DNA of 64,000 bases from Psychrobacter sp. GP33 (lineage in GTDB: Bacteria; Pseudomonadota; Gammaproteobacteria; Pseudomonadales; Moraxellaceae): the NCBI RefSeq assembly GCF_014119005.1, contig NZ_JACGYX010000003.1, positions 310,001-374,000 on the forward strand, read 5' to 3'. Positions 1-8,025 of this stretch are shown here, piece after piece (positions within the stretch are counted from its first letter, which is position 1; each line of letters starts with the position of its first letter). The translations under genes and the position numbers were made by a program. A model generated the notes under the pieces. The model saw nothing but the letters and a program-made list of their open reading frames with translations. It did no database searches and had not been told where the DNA came from.

Positions 1-2
1 AA

Positions 3-809
3 AGAATAGCATTCTTAGGTGCAGGATCCGCTGGTTGTGGTATCGCCGAGCATATTATTCGCCAAATGCAGCGTGAAGGGTTATCAGAAGAGCAGGCGCG
101 TAAACAGGTATTTATGGTGGATCGTTATGGCTTACTAACCGATGACATGACAGAACTGCAAGAATTCCAAGCATCATTAGTACAAAAAAGATCAGATATT
201 GAGAGTTGGGATAAAGGTCAGGAGCTCAGCTTAGCGCAAGTAGTTAAACAAGCAAAAATAACAGTATTGTTTGGCGTGAGCGGGCAAAAAGGTCTGTTTA
301 CCAAAGAGCTAATCGAATCGTTATGTGCTAATACTGAACATCCAATTGTATTGCCACTGTCAAACCCAACGTCACGTATTGAAGCCACACCGCAGGAAGT
401 GACTAACTGGAGCAAAGGTAAAGCAATCGTTGCAACGGGTAGCCCTTTCCCTAATTCAACTTTTGATGGTCAGAATTTTGAGGTTTCTCAGTGTAATAAC
501 AGCTATATCTTCCCAGGTATTGGTTTAGGCGTTTTAGCAGCACGTGCGACGAATATCAGCGATAATATGTTAACGGCTGCTAGCCAAGCACTTGCAGACA
601 TCTCAATGGAATATGAAAAAGCACCCGGTGCTATATTACCGCCTATTAAATATATCAGAGAGATCAGTGAAAAAATAGCCTATGCTGTTGCGCTACAAGC
701 GGTTGAAGATAAATTAGCATTACCTGTAACCGTAGAAAATTTAGAACGTCGATTGAGCTCTAATTTCTGGTTACCTAAATACCGAAATTATCGCCGTACT
801 TCTTTCTAG
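3..809 (+). CDS. maeA: NAD-dependent malic enzyme, C-terminal part (5' truncated by window edge)
   Basis: Oxidative decarboxylation of malate to pyruvate with NAD. The reading frame is already open at base 3 and shows the nucleotide-binding stretch IAFLGAGSAGCGIA, so the first Met at 66 is internal and the true start lies before the window. Further family marks are MVDRYGLLT, GVSGQ.GLFT, PLSNPTSRIEATP, ATGSPFPN and CNNSYIFPGIGLG, and the end YRNYRRTSF closely matches the E. coli MaeA/SfcA C-terminus. About 268 codons are visible of a usual length near 560. A strong terminator follows directly, so this is the last gene of its transcript. Confidence 0.93.
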   Translation, partial: RIAFLGAGSAGCGIAEHIIRQMQREGLSEEQARKQVFMVDRYGLLTDDMTELQEFQASLVQKRSDIESWDKGQELSLAQVVKQAKITVLFGVSGQKGLFTKELIESLCANTEHPIVLPLSNPTSRIEATPQEVTNWSKGKAIVATGSPFPNSTFDGQNFEVSQCNNSYIFPGIGLGVLAARATNISDNMLTAASQALADISMEYEKAPGAILPPIKYIREISEKIAYAVALQAVEDKLALPVTVENLERRLSSNFWLPKYRNYRRTSF

Positions 810-827
810 TTTTGTAAAATATTAATA

Positions 828-873
828 AAAAAAGCCGAATGTTACTTTTAATCGTAACATTCGGCTTTTTTTA
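828..873 (+). terminator. Rho-independent terminator after maeA
   Basis: A 15-bp perfect stem, AAAGCCGAATGTTAC (831-845) paired with 854-868, has an 8-nt loop and is followed by a T-run. A-rich bases on the 5' side mean it could also stop minus-strand transcripts. Confidence 0.92.
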
Positions 874-1081
874 TTAAGTTGCATTTATGAAAGAAATAGC
901 TTTGCTAGAAACGATATCTAGTTAATAAGCATTAATAACTTTGCAGTGATTTTGGCATACAGATTTTCAATACTTCGCAACACATAGTCACGATGATTTT
1001 GATTGCTGGCATGGTCTATTATAGATCGTAATGATAATGTACTAATGGTTTGAAGTGGCTTGGATAACGCGAGTTTATGTC

Positions 1082-1600
1082 TCAATACAATAATTCTTTA
1101 GCGACCATGCGATAAGTTTCGGGAGTAGATTTAAATTTACCAACACTCTCAACGCTAAAGTTATGTTCAAAGAATTCGGTTAATCCCGCCTTTTCTAATG
1201 GAGTGGGTGATGTGCTACTAGGCGAATTGGTCAGGGTTACCAATCGAAAGCTTGCATCACGCAAGCGGGTGAGGGCGGGGATAACGTCAGGATGGGCTGG
1301 CATGTTGCTTAAGTGCTGTTTTAGTTCGGTGATGCCGCTGTCTATAATCTCTATCTGATGAATAGTCGCTATCATCTGAAAGGCACCGGCACCAAGCTCA
1401 CCAAAGGGTGTATGAAGTCCGGATAACGTCATGGTTTGTGAATATAAAACCAGCTGTGCAAACCATTCACGCATAATGGCTCGATCGCCGAATACGCGCT
1501 TAAATAACGGCTCGAGACTGGTAATATCGAGTAAGGTCTCGTTGACATCGAATACGATAATAGATGGAAATCCATTCTGAGTTATTTTGTTCTGAGCCAT
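1082..1600 (-). pseudogene. Truncated HAD-superfamily (haloacid dehalogenase type II-like) hydrolase
   Basis: The 172-residue product has HAD motif I (FDVNETLLD, about residues 18-26), the cap helices, motif II (TLTNS, about 122-126) and the motif III lysine region (VGKFKSTPETY). It stops at MVAKELLY, before motif IV, the acidic Mg-binding segment normally found in a W-D-x3-GA context. Type II haloacid dehalogenases are usually about 220-240 residues, so roughly 50 are missing. The start is supported by AAGGAT 5 nt before the ATG. The DNA beyond the stop (900-1080) does not restore motif IV in any minus-strand frame I read. It is most likely a non-functional remnant, although expression of a stub cannot be excluded. 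It is divergent from a broken TetR gene. Confidence 0.8.
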
Positions 1601-1785
1601 GAGGCATCCTTTTTCGTATAGTCGATAAAATAAGGGCCATAATATAGCGTGGCTGCTTAACTTTAACTGGACGGTAAGGACTATTTAAGATGAAATTGAG
1701 TAATTATTCAAATTTATGCTGTCGCGTTTATCGTGCTGTCATTAGCTACTCACTGATCGCGACTTTGAATAAACTGGAATCCATC

Positions 1786-2409
1786 ATGGCTCGTGCAACC
1801 CTTCATAATCGACAAGACTCTTTAGATCGAGCTTTACAGCTGTTCTGGTAAAAGGGTTTTCATGCTATGTTTTTAAAGGATATAGAAAAAGCGCTCGATA
1901 TACGCCCTGGTAGTATCTACGCCGCCTTTGGTAGCGAGGACGTGCTATTTCAAGAAGCACTGGATTATAATGCCCGTACGGCAATGGTTGAGCTAGAACG
2001 TACCTTGAGCAAGCACCGATCGCCATTATTGGGTTTGGCAGCTTCATTGCGTTTACTTGGCGGTATACGCAATGAAGCGTTACCGAGCCGTGCGTGTATG
2101 CTGGTTAAGAGCTTATTAGAGATTGGCGCACGTGAGGCGTCAGCTTTGCAGAAAGTCAAAGGCATGCTCGCAGGGATGGAAACACACTTTACCAATTGTT
2201 TTATCAAATCGCAGCAGCTTGGAGAGATAGACGGTCAGTTAAATCCATCACGCCTTGGTCGAAGGCTGCAAGCTGAAGTCATTGGGCTTCGTGCTTTTGC
2301 TCAGCGTGAAATTGATAGTAGCGCTGTCCATGAGGTCGCCGAAGATATGGCGTTATCGTTGGAGGCGCTTTATAAAGGTGATATCAATAACATGGCAGCA
2401 ACCAATTAA
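1786..2409 (+). pseudogene. TetR/AcrR-family regulator gene interrupted by an in-frame TAA
   Basis: Reading from ATG 1786 gives MARATLHNRQDSLDRALQLFW, then TAA at 1849-1851. The same frame continues as KGFHAMFLKDIEKALDIRPGSIYAAFGSEDVLF, the rest of a TetR helix-turn-helix, followed by a ligand-binding domain to 2409. Family members read W-x-K-G-F-H at the stop, so a single AAA or GAA to TAA change explains it. The 180-residue product that could restart at 1867 lacks the first DNA-binding helix. No good ribosome site precedes 1867. Both this gene and the divergent HAD gene are damaged, which suggests loss of a whole regulator/target unit. Confidence 0.85.
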
Positions 2410-2417
2410 TAAGTCAC

Positions 2418-3209
2418 TCATTTATTCTGAAATGGCATTATTAACAAGCGCCACAATGAAGCATTTTGTTTGGCAGTAGGATATTCAATCAAACCGATAT
2501 CAAGTTGATCATCGGTTTTTTTTGCGACACTTGTATAGCTACCGAATAATTTATCCCACCAAATGACACTAAAGCCATAGTTAGAATTGGTCTCATTGAC
2601 GAATTGGCTATGGTGTATACGGTGCAATATTTGGGTCATTAATATAAGGCGTGCTGGCTTTTCAATAGCTGGTGGCAGGCGAATATTGGCATGATTAAAC
2701 AATGCCAAACCATTTAACGCGATCTCAAATATAAGTACTGCTATCGCAGGCACGCCCAGTACAATGACGGCAATCAGCTTTATCAGAATACTGAGTATAA
2801 TTTCAAGCGGATGAAACCGAAGACCAGTGCTGGTATCGACATGCGCATCGGCATGGTGAACCCGATGCAAACGCCACAATATAGGGACGCGATGAAACAG
2901 TCGATGTTGCCAATAGATTAAAATATCAAGCAAAATCAAACTAAGTACGATGATTATTACATTTGGCAGCTCTATTAGATTAAATAAGCCAATACCATTT
3001 TTCTGGGTATAAATTGCCACCGCCGTCAGACCAATCGGTACTGCTAAGCGCGAAATAAGCGATGAGGTGAATACCAAACCAAAATTAGCAACCCAACGCT
3101 TACTGTTCTTAATGAGGGATTGTCGTGCGGGTTTTCGCCATTCAAATAGCATCATTATCACTAAAATGCTAAAAAAGAAGCCGAGTCGCCACCATATTTC
3201 ATGTGTCAT
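2418..3209 (-). CDS. Sterol desaturase / fatty acid hydroxylase superfamily membrane protein
   Basis: Predicted di-iron membrane hydroxylase or desaturase acting on a lipid. The 263 residues carry the three histidine clusters of the superfamily: HRLFH and HRVHHAD near residues 105-125, and HRIHHS near 195. Hydrophobic membrane segments lie around residues 8-24, 45-65, 80-100 and 140-170. The start overlaps the stop of the upstream CDP-alcohol phosphatidyltransferase gene by 4 bp (ATGA) and is preceded by AAAGGAG, indicating translational coupling. The substrate is unknown. The partnership with a phospholipid headgroup transferase suggests lipid modification, which is inference. Confidence 0.85.
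   Translation of the reverse strand: MTHEIWWRLGFFFSILVIMMLFEWRKPARQSLIKNSKRWVANFGLVFTSSLISRLAVPIGLTAVAIYTQKNGIGLFNLIELPNVIIIVLSLILLDILIYWQHRLFHRVPILWRLHRVHHADAHVDTSTGLRFHPLEIILSILIKLIAVIVLGVPAIAVLIFEIALNGLALFNHANIRLPPAIEKPARLILMTQILHRIHHSQFVNETNSNYGFSVIWWDKLFGSYTSVAKKTDDQLDIGLIEYPTAKQNASLWRLLIMPFQNK
2491..2523 (+). terminator. Rho-independent terminator downstream of the TetR pseudogene
   Basis: The stem AAACCGAT / ATCGGTTT has a 12-nt loop and is followed by eight or more T. It lies inside the 3' coding part of the convergent fatty acid hydroxylase gene, so this sequence both codes on the minus strand and terminates on the plus strand. Confidence 0.75.
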
Positions 3210-3871
3210 CGGTTTGCTCCTTTTGTTTCAGTTTCTATGCTGGATTGGATGTTGGCTTCTTGCCGCTTAAGGGTATGGTAGCCGCCGTATATGCGAGTAA
3301 AAATAGTAATCGTACAGGCAATAGCAAAGAGCGTTGCGAATAAGGCAAAATGCTGTGGCCAAATACAAAAAGCGATAAACAGCGCAATGGTTTCTGTGCC
3401 TTCGGTTAGACCATTTAAGTAATAAAAGCTTTTATATTTAAACTGTGGTCTATCAATTTTAAACTTTTCAGCCGCAATAGCAAATGCTAAAAAGCTGGAG
3501 CCAGTACCTATAAATGTCGCTAATAATAAGGCACCAGCAATAGCATTTTGCTCAGGATTGGCCAAAATAAATCCAAACGGAATAGCAGCATAGAATAAAA
3601 AGTCGAGAGTAATGTCTAAATAACCTCCAGCGCTTGAGCTTTGATTAGCATATCTCGCCAGCGGGCCGTCAAGCCCATCTAAAACTCGGTTCAAAATGAT
3701 AGCAATCAATGCCGCATACCAATACTCAAAGGCGATTAGTGGTACGGCTAGTAACCCAATTAAAAATCCTACCACCGTCAGCTGATCAGCCGTTATAGAA
3801 CGCTTGTGTAGTAGTATCACTACTGGCGTTAACAGTGGTTTTATAATGGGAGTGAGGTACTTATCTAGCAT
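3206..3871 (-). CDS. CDP-alcohol phosphatidyltransferase family protein (YnjF-like)
   Basis: Integral membrane enzyme that transfers a phosphatidyl group from a CDP-linked donor to an alcohol. The family motif DGx2ARx8Gx3Dx3D is seen as DGLDGPLARY followed by GGYLDITLD, around residues 65-92, with several hydrophobic helices after it; length 221. AAAGG precedes the ATG by a normal distance. In E. coli the homologue ynjF sits with the ynjBCD transporter genes, and the same arrangement occurs here just downstream of the ATPase gene. Alcohol acceptor unknown. Confidence 0.85.
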   Translation of the reverse strand: MLDKYLTPIIKPLLTPVVILLHKRSITADQLTVVGFLIGLLAVPLIAFEYWYAALIAIILNRVLDGLDGPLARYANQSSSAGGYLDITLDFLFYAAIPFGFILANPEQNAIAGALLLATFIGTGSSFLAFAIAAEKFKIDRPQFKYKSFYYLNGLTEGTETIALFIAFCIWPQHFALFATLFAIACTITIFTRIYGGYHTLKRQEANIQSSIETETKGANR

Positions 3872-3932
3872 GCTGGGTGCCTTTTGGGTTTAACTGCTGA
3901 CTCTAAAATTAGGGTGCTGAATGGATGGCTTT

Positions 3933-4625
3933 TTAGTGGATAGTTTTTACATTAACGCCTTCTAAACTAACATTCTCTAAATGAATCACTTTGCCATTAG
4001 TTGCCTCAGCATCGCTATGATCGTGGGTAACCATAATAGCAGGTAGGTTACGATTACGAATTTGCTCAAATACCAATTGGCGCGTATCCACTCGCAACTG
4101 GGTATCCAGTTTACTAAATGGCTCATCAAGTAAGATAGCTTTCGGTTCGCTAAGAAGCAGTCGTAGTAACGCAACCCGCGCTTGTTGTCCACCAGATAGA
4201 CTATCAGGATGGCGGTTGCCCATACCTGCTAAGCCTACTTGCGTCAGTGCCTCTTCTATTTTTGCCAGCCTTTGTTTTTTATTCCCTTTTTCACTACTTT
4301 CTGTATTAGTTTTAGGCATTGCAAAGGCAATATTTCCGGCAACTGATAAGTGCGAGAACAATAGCGCATCTTGATACAATACTCCGATATGTCGTAAATG
4401 CGTCGGTAGGTTGCTAATATTCTGACCGTCAAGTAATACTTTACCAGTGGCAGTAAAACTGCTGGCAAGTGTGCCCGTCAGCCAGTTTAATAGACTCGAT
4501 TTACCACTGCCCGAAGGTCCCATGATAGTGAGTATGTCGCCGCCATTAACTTGCTCATTTAAGCTAAACAGTAATTGGTCTTGACGGAAAAGCTGTAAGT
4601 TTTTTATCTGTAAAGAGGATTGCAT
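3933..4625 (-). CDS. ynjD: ABC importer ATP-binding protein (YnjD-like)
   Basis: ATPase of the importer encoded with the next two genes. Visible are Walker A GPSGSGKSS (about residues 36-44), Q-loop LYQDALLF, signature LSGGQQARVALLR, Walker B AILLDEP and the switch histidine MVTHDHSDA. I chose the ATG at 4625 (MQSSLQIK) over the longer frame from 4649 because AAAGG lies about 7 nt before it; the product is 230 residues. It is separated from the permease gene by about 205 bp containing a palindromic repeat, unusual in an otherwise overlapping operon. Confidence 0.9.
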   Translation of the reverse strand: MQSSLQIKNLQLFRQDQLLFSLNEQVNGGDILTIMGPSGSGKSSLLNWLTGTLASSFTATGKVLLDGQNISNLPTHLRHIGVLYQDALLFSHLSVAGNIAFAMPKTNTESSEKGNKKQRLAKIEEALTQVGLAGMGNRHPDSLSGGQQARVALLRLLLSEPKAILLDEPFSKLDTQLRVDTRQLVFEQIRNRNLPAIMVTHDHSDAEATNGKVIHLENVSLEGVNVKTIH

Positions 4626-4723
4626 CAAGATACCTTTGACGTCATGCATGTTTAAAAATATGAGCTTTGAGCGCTTCGCACCACAGTTTATTAAAAATAA
4701 AAGAGCGTTATTTATAGCAACTA

Positions 4724-4796
4724 GCTACTGGTATAAATTTTTCTTGCTTGCTGTTCGCCAGCGTGACAGAGGCTGCAAAAAATCCATACCAGTAGC
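4724..4796. repeat. Palindromic element with 11-bp terminal inverted repeats
   Basis: GCTACTGGTAT at 4724-4734 is repeated inverted at 4786-4796, enclosing 51 bp with its own short palindromic core (CGCCAGCG). It occupies the gap between the permease and ATPase genes. This architecture suits a small REP- or MITE-like repeat or a processing/attenuation hairpin within the operon mRNA. No target-site duplication is evident. Confidence 0.5.
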
Positions 4797-4830
4797 ACTG
4801 TCCCGTTTTTTTTAGTTTAATTTAATTGTA

Positions 4831-6621
4831 TTAATGCTTTGCACTTTTAAAAAAGTATTTAGGTAGTAGCCACGCTAGGGTAAAACCGATTAACGGTAGC
4901 ACCATTTGTATGATGGCATAAACGGCGCTGGTGCGTCTGCTGGCACCATTAGCAAGGGTGACCGCTTCTGTAGTTATAGTGGCTATACGCCCGCCACCAC
5001 CTAACAAGGTTGGTAAGTACTGCCCAAAACTGATCGCCAATCCTAATGCCACTGCAATCAAGATAGGTGCAAATAATTGTGGTAATTTAACCTGAAAAAA
5101 TACTTTGCTAGGGGTAGCGCCAAGGCTTGCAGCTACATTAGCAAAGCGCGGATCTAAGCGCCGATAGCTACTTGATAGCGATAAAAATACATAAGGCAGT
5201 ACGAACAATAAATGGATAAAGACGACGTTAAAAAATGCGGTTTGGTTATTGACCAACTGCTGTAACCATACCAAGCCAAATAAAAAGGCAATGCTGGGTA
5301 CTAATAGTGGTAAATAAATAATCAAACTGGTAAAAGGGGATATAGCTTTGTCAGTCAGCTGTTCTGATTCTAAACACAGCAAAGTGAGCACCACAGCAAA
5401 AGTGGTCGTCATTAGACCGATAGTAATTGTATTAAAGAGGGGGCTGCCTATCTGCATAAAAGCGCTTTGAAAATGCAGTAGGACAAATTGTTCTGGTAGT
5501 GCTGCGGGAAAACGCCAAAATCCTGCAACCGACCACATCACCAGCCCAATCAATGCCGTTACTATAAAACCGATAACCACAGTAGTGACGACTACGGTTA
5601 TTTTTTGCCAAACAGTATCGCCATAATTACGCTGACCATTGGTGATGGACTGATGACATAAGAACTTTACAACCTTTTCACCAGCCAGCCAAAAGACAAG
5701 TAAGCCAGCGGTTAAGGCAAGTTGTAATATTGCACCAGCAGAGGCTTTGAGACGTAAGTTTAAATCAACATCATTAAACCAATTTATAATGGCAACAGCC
5801 AATGTTGGCGGGGTATTGGGACCTAATATAAGCGGCATCTCGACACTGGCGCTGGCATAAGCAAGTACGGCAAGTATGGGCAAGCGTAATAACGGATAAA
5901 GGCTGGGCAATACTACTTTAAAAAAAGCCGTCATTGGGTAGTAGCCTAAATTAAGCGCTACTTTGTGCTGCTGGCGTAACTTTTTGCCAAATTCAGGTTG
6001 CGCCAATGCGCCGAGCGCCATGAGCAATAAGAAGGGCAGCTCTTTTAGCGTTAAGCCCAAAATAATACTGATACCATAGGCATCGTGCGGAAATATACCG
6101 TGCGGTGCCAGCTCCCAGCCAGTTAACCACGGTGAAATCAAACGGGAGAACATACCAGATGGCGCAATTAAAAAGCCAACGGCAATCGCAGCTGCTGCGT
6201 GTGGAATGACTAAAATAGGACTAAGTAGACGCTCAATACGATTGAGCCAAAAACTATTGAAAAAAGTAGCCAGCATCATGAGTGTGATAACAAAGGCGAG
6301 CAGGGTACTTATTAATCCAGCTGCTATGCTTAAATCAATCATTTTCGCAAGCCCCGGCGTTTGCCAAAGCGCCTTAAAACCTTGCAGTCCAAATGTTGTT
6401 TGCTCAAGTGCTGGCGCCCAACCAAAGGCCGGTAATAGCACACTGATTAAACCGCCAAGTACAGGCAATATAAGCAAGAGTAATAAAAATCGTGGGCTCA
6501 ATTTTACAAGCTTTGTAAAGTTATCGACCTTGTAATGCGCTATTGGTACGCTATCGGTTTCTTCACTCGCAGTTCTCTTAGACTCTTTGTCGTCTAATTT
6601 TTTATTAGGCTCGGTACTCAT
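4831..6621 (-). CDS. ynjC: ABC importer fused double-domain permease (YnjC-like)
   Basis: The 596-residue inner-membrane permease contains two tandem binding-protein-dependent permease domains, each with about six hydrophobic helices. EAA-type ATPase-contact loops are visible around residues 210-245 (FGKKLRQQHKVALNLGYYP) and 485-515 (RFANVAASLGATPSKVFF). About 40 charged residues precede the first helix. The start overlaps the stop of the binding-protein gene by 4 bp. Fused permeases like this are typical of the YnjC, ThiP and FbpB type; the partner genes point to YnjC. Substrate unproven; thiamine or ferric iron permeases are the main alternatives. Confidence 0.87.
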   Translation of the reverse strand: MSTEPNKKLDDKESKRTASEETDSVPIAHYKVDNFTKLVKLSPRFLLLLLILPVLGGLISVLLPAFGWAPALEQTTFGLQGFKALWQTPGLAKMIDLSIAAGLISTLLAFVITLMMLATFFNSFWLNRIERLLSPILVIPHAAAAIAVGFLIAPSGMFSRLISPWLTGWELAPHGIFPHDAYGISIILGLTLKELPFLLLMALGALAQPEFGKKLRQQHKVALNLGYYPMTAFFKVVLPSLYPLLRLPILAVLAYASASVEMPLILGPNTPPTLAVAIINWFNDVDLNLRLKASAGAILQLALTAGLLVFWLAGEKVVKFLCHQSITNGQRNYGDTVWQKITVVVTTVVIGFIVTALIGLVMWSVAGFWRFPAALPEQFVLLHFQSAFMQIGSPLFNTITIGLMTTTFAVVLTLLCLESEQLTDKAISPFTSLIIYLPLLVPSIAFLFGLVWLQQLVNNQTAFFNVVFIHLLFVLPYVFLSLSSSYRRLDPRFANVAASLGATPSKVFFQVKLPQLFAPILIAVALGLAISFGQYLPTLLGGGGRIATITTEAVTLANGASRRTSAVYAIIQMVLPLIGFTLAWLLPKYFFKSAKH

Positions 6622-7916
6622 GGACTGACCCCATAGTGCATCTGCCAGCCTTGTATAATTGCCTCAACCCAGCTGGGATGCGGCTCGCTCACTGTGCGTT
6701 TGATACTATTAACAGGCAAAGCGCTAGGATGTGGCGTACTTATTTTAAATAGTGCTTGTTGCTCGGGGCTGAGTATGGATTGAACCAGCACTGTGCTATC
6801 ACCCCAAATATGAGGTTTTTGTTTGTGGGCCTGTGCGGCAGGGCTAAGTAAAAAATTAGTAACCAATTGCGCGCTTGCTTGATGACTGGCGTTATAAGGG
6901 ATAGCGACAAAGTGAGTGTTACTCAAACTACCGTCATTCATAGCGTAGCTACGAATACTTGTCGGTAAGTCATACCGCTGTACCGCAGCAGGTATTTCTG
7001 GCGCTGAAAAGGTGAAGGCTAAGCTGAGTTCGGTATCATCCACTAAGCGGCGCATCTGCGCACCACTTTGCATAAAAGACTCACCCTTGCGCCATAGTGT
7101 CGGGTGTAATTTGTCTAAAAAATGCCATAATGGGTCTAATACTAGTGCTGTATTCTGCTCGGTCGCTGGCTGGTTCAGCTGTGCCTTTATGTTGGCAGGA
7201 CTTTGCTCATGGAGCATGACTAACGCATATTTCAAAAAGCTCATACCCAAAAAATCAGGCGGCTTTGGGTAACTAAAGCGTCCGGGATGTCCGGCACTCC
7301 AGCGTGCTAGCTCATTTAATGTGGTCGGTGGCTTATTGTTTTTTGTTCCATCAATCGCTAAGCTGTCATAATAAAAAGTAAGCGACGCCTGCCCCCATGG
7401 GGCTTCCATGCCTTCAGTAGGAATACCAAAATCAAAGGTAACGGTAGGGTTGTTATCAGGGTCGGTAAGGGTAAAATTTGGTAGTTTATTGGACCATTGT
7501 TTTAATAATAATGAGTGCTCACTCATGGTGGCAAAATTAGCCCCATTTATCCATACCAAATCAACACTACCTTGGCTGTTGTTGTTGGCTGATTTTTCGG
7601 CTAATACTCGGCTGACGGCTTCGCTGGTATCGCTGAGTTTGACATGCACTAAGTTGATATTGTATTTGGCCTTAACTTGCTTGGCCACCCACTGCAGATA
7701 AGCATTTATCTGCGGATCACCGCCCCACGCATAAAAGTAAACCTCTTGGCTTTTACCCTGTGTTTCTATTTGCTGCCAATATGATTGATTTTCGATACTG
7801 GTATGGGTAATTGCCGTGCTTGATGTAATCCCCAAGCAGATACTTAAAAAAACACCGATTGCCCCCCAGTAAAGGCGGTAGCGTGTCAGTATTAGCCAAG
7901 ACTTCATAGAGGGCAT
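6618..7916 (-). CDS. ynjB: ABC importer periplasmic solute-binding protein (YnjB-like)
   Basis: The 432-residue secreted binding protein has an N-terminal hydrophobic signal segment (IGVFLSICLGITSS, about residues 20-33). YnjB-type features include EVYFYAWGGDPQINAYLQW near the mature N-terminus and WGQASLTFYYDS. It is the first gene of the operon, 4 bp overlapping the permease. The start is MPSMKSW; the second Met (7907) is equally possible because neither has a clear ribosome site. No thiamine riboswitch is visible in the 110-bp upstream gap. The ligand is unknown. Confidence 0.85.
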   Translation of the reverse strand: MPSMKSWLILTRYRLYWGAIGVFLSICLGITSSTAITHTSIENQSYWQQIETQGKSQEVYFYAWGGDPQINAYLQWVAKQVKAKYNINLVHVKLSDTSEAVSRVLAEKSANNNSQGSVDLVWINGANFATMSEHSLLLKQWSNKLPNFTLTDPDNNPTVTFDFGIPTEGMEAPWGQASLTFYYDSLAIDGTKNNKPPTTLNELARWSAGHPGRFSYPKPPDFLGMSFLKYALVMLHEQSPANIKAQLNQPATEQNTALVLDPLWHFLDKLHPTLWRKGESFMQSGAQMRRLVDDTELSLAFTFSAPEIPAAVQRYDLPTSIRSYAMNDGSLSNTHFVAIPYNASHQASAQLVTNFLLSPAAQAHKQKPHIWGDSTVLVQSILSPEQQALFKISTPHPSALPVNSIKRTVSEPHPSWVEAIIQGWQMHYGVSP

Positions 7917-8025
7917 TTAGTGTCTACTTTTTGTGTAAGATTAGTGTGGTCTAAAATTAATGTTTATTGCTTTATTTAATAAGAAAGTCAGTCAAAGATA
8001 AAACATTTTAAAACATGCTAAAAAA

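Noticed and set aside
2255..2479. A 74-codon frame overlapping the TetR pseudogene end
   Set aside because: Out-of-frame reading across the end of the TetR gene; no ribosome site and no recognisable product.
7917..8025. Thiamine riboswitch before the importer operon
   Set aside because: The gap is only about 110 bp, AT-rich, and lacks the conserved elements of that fold.
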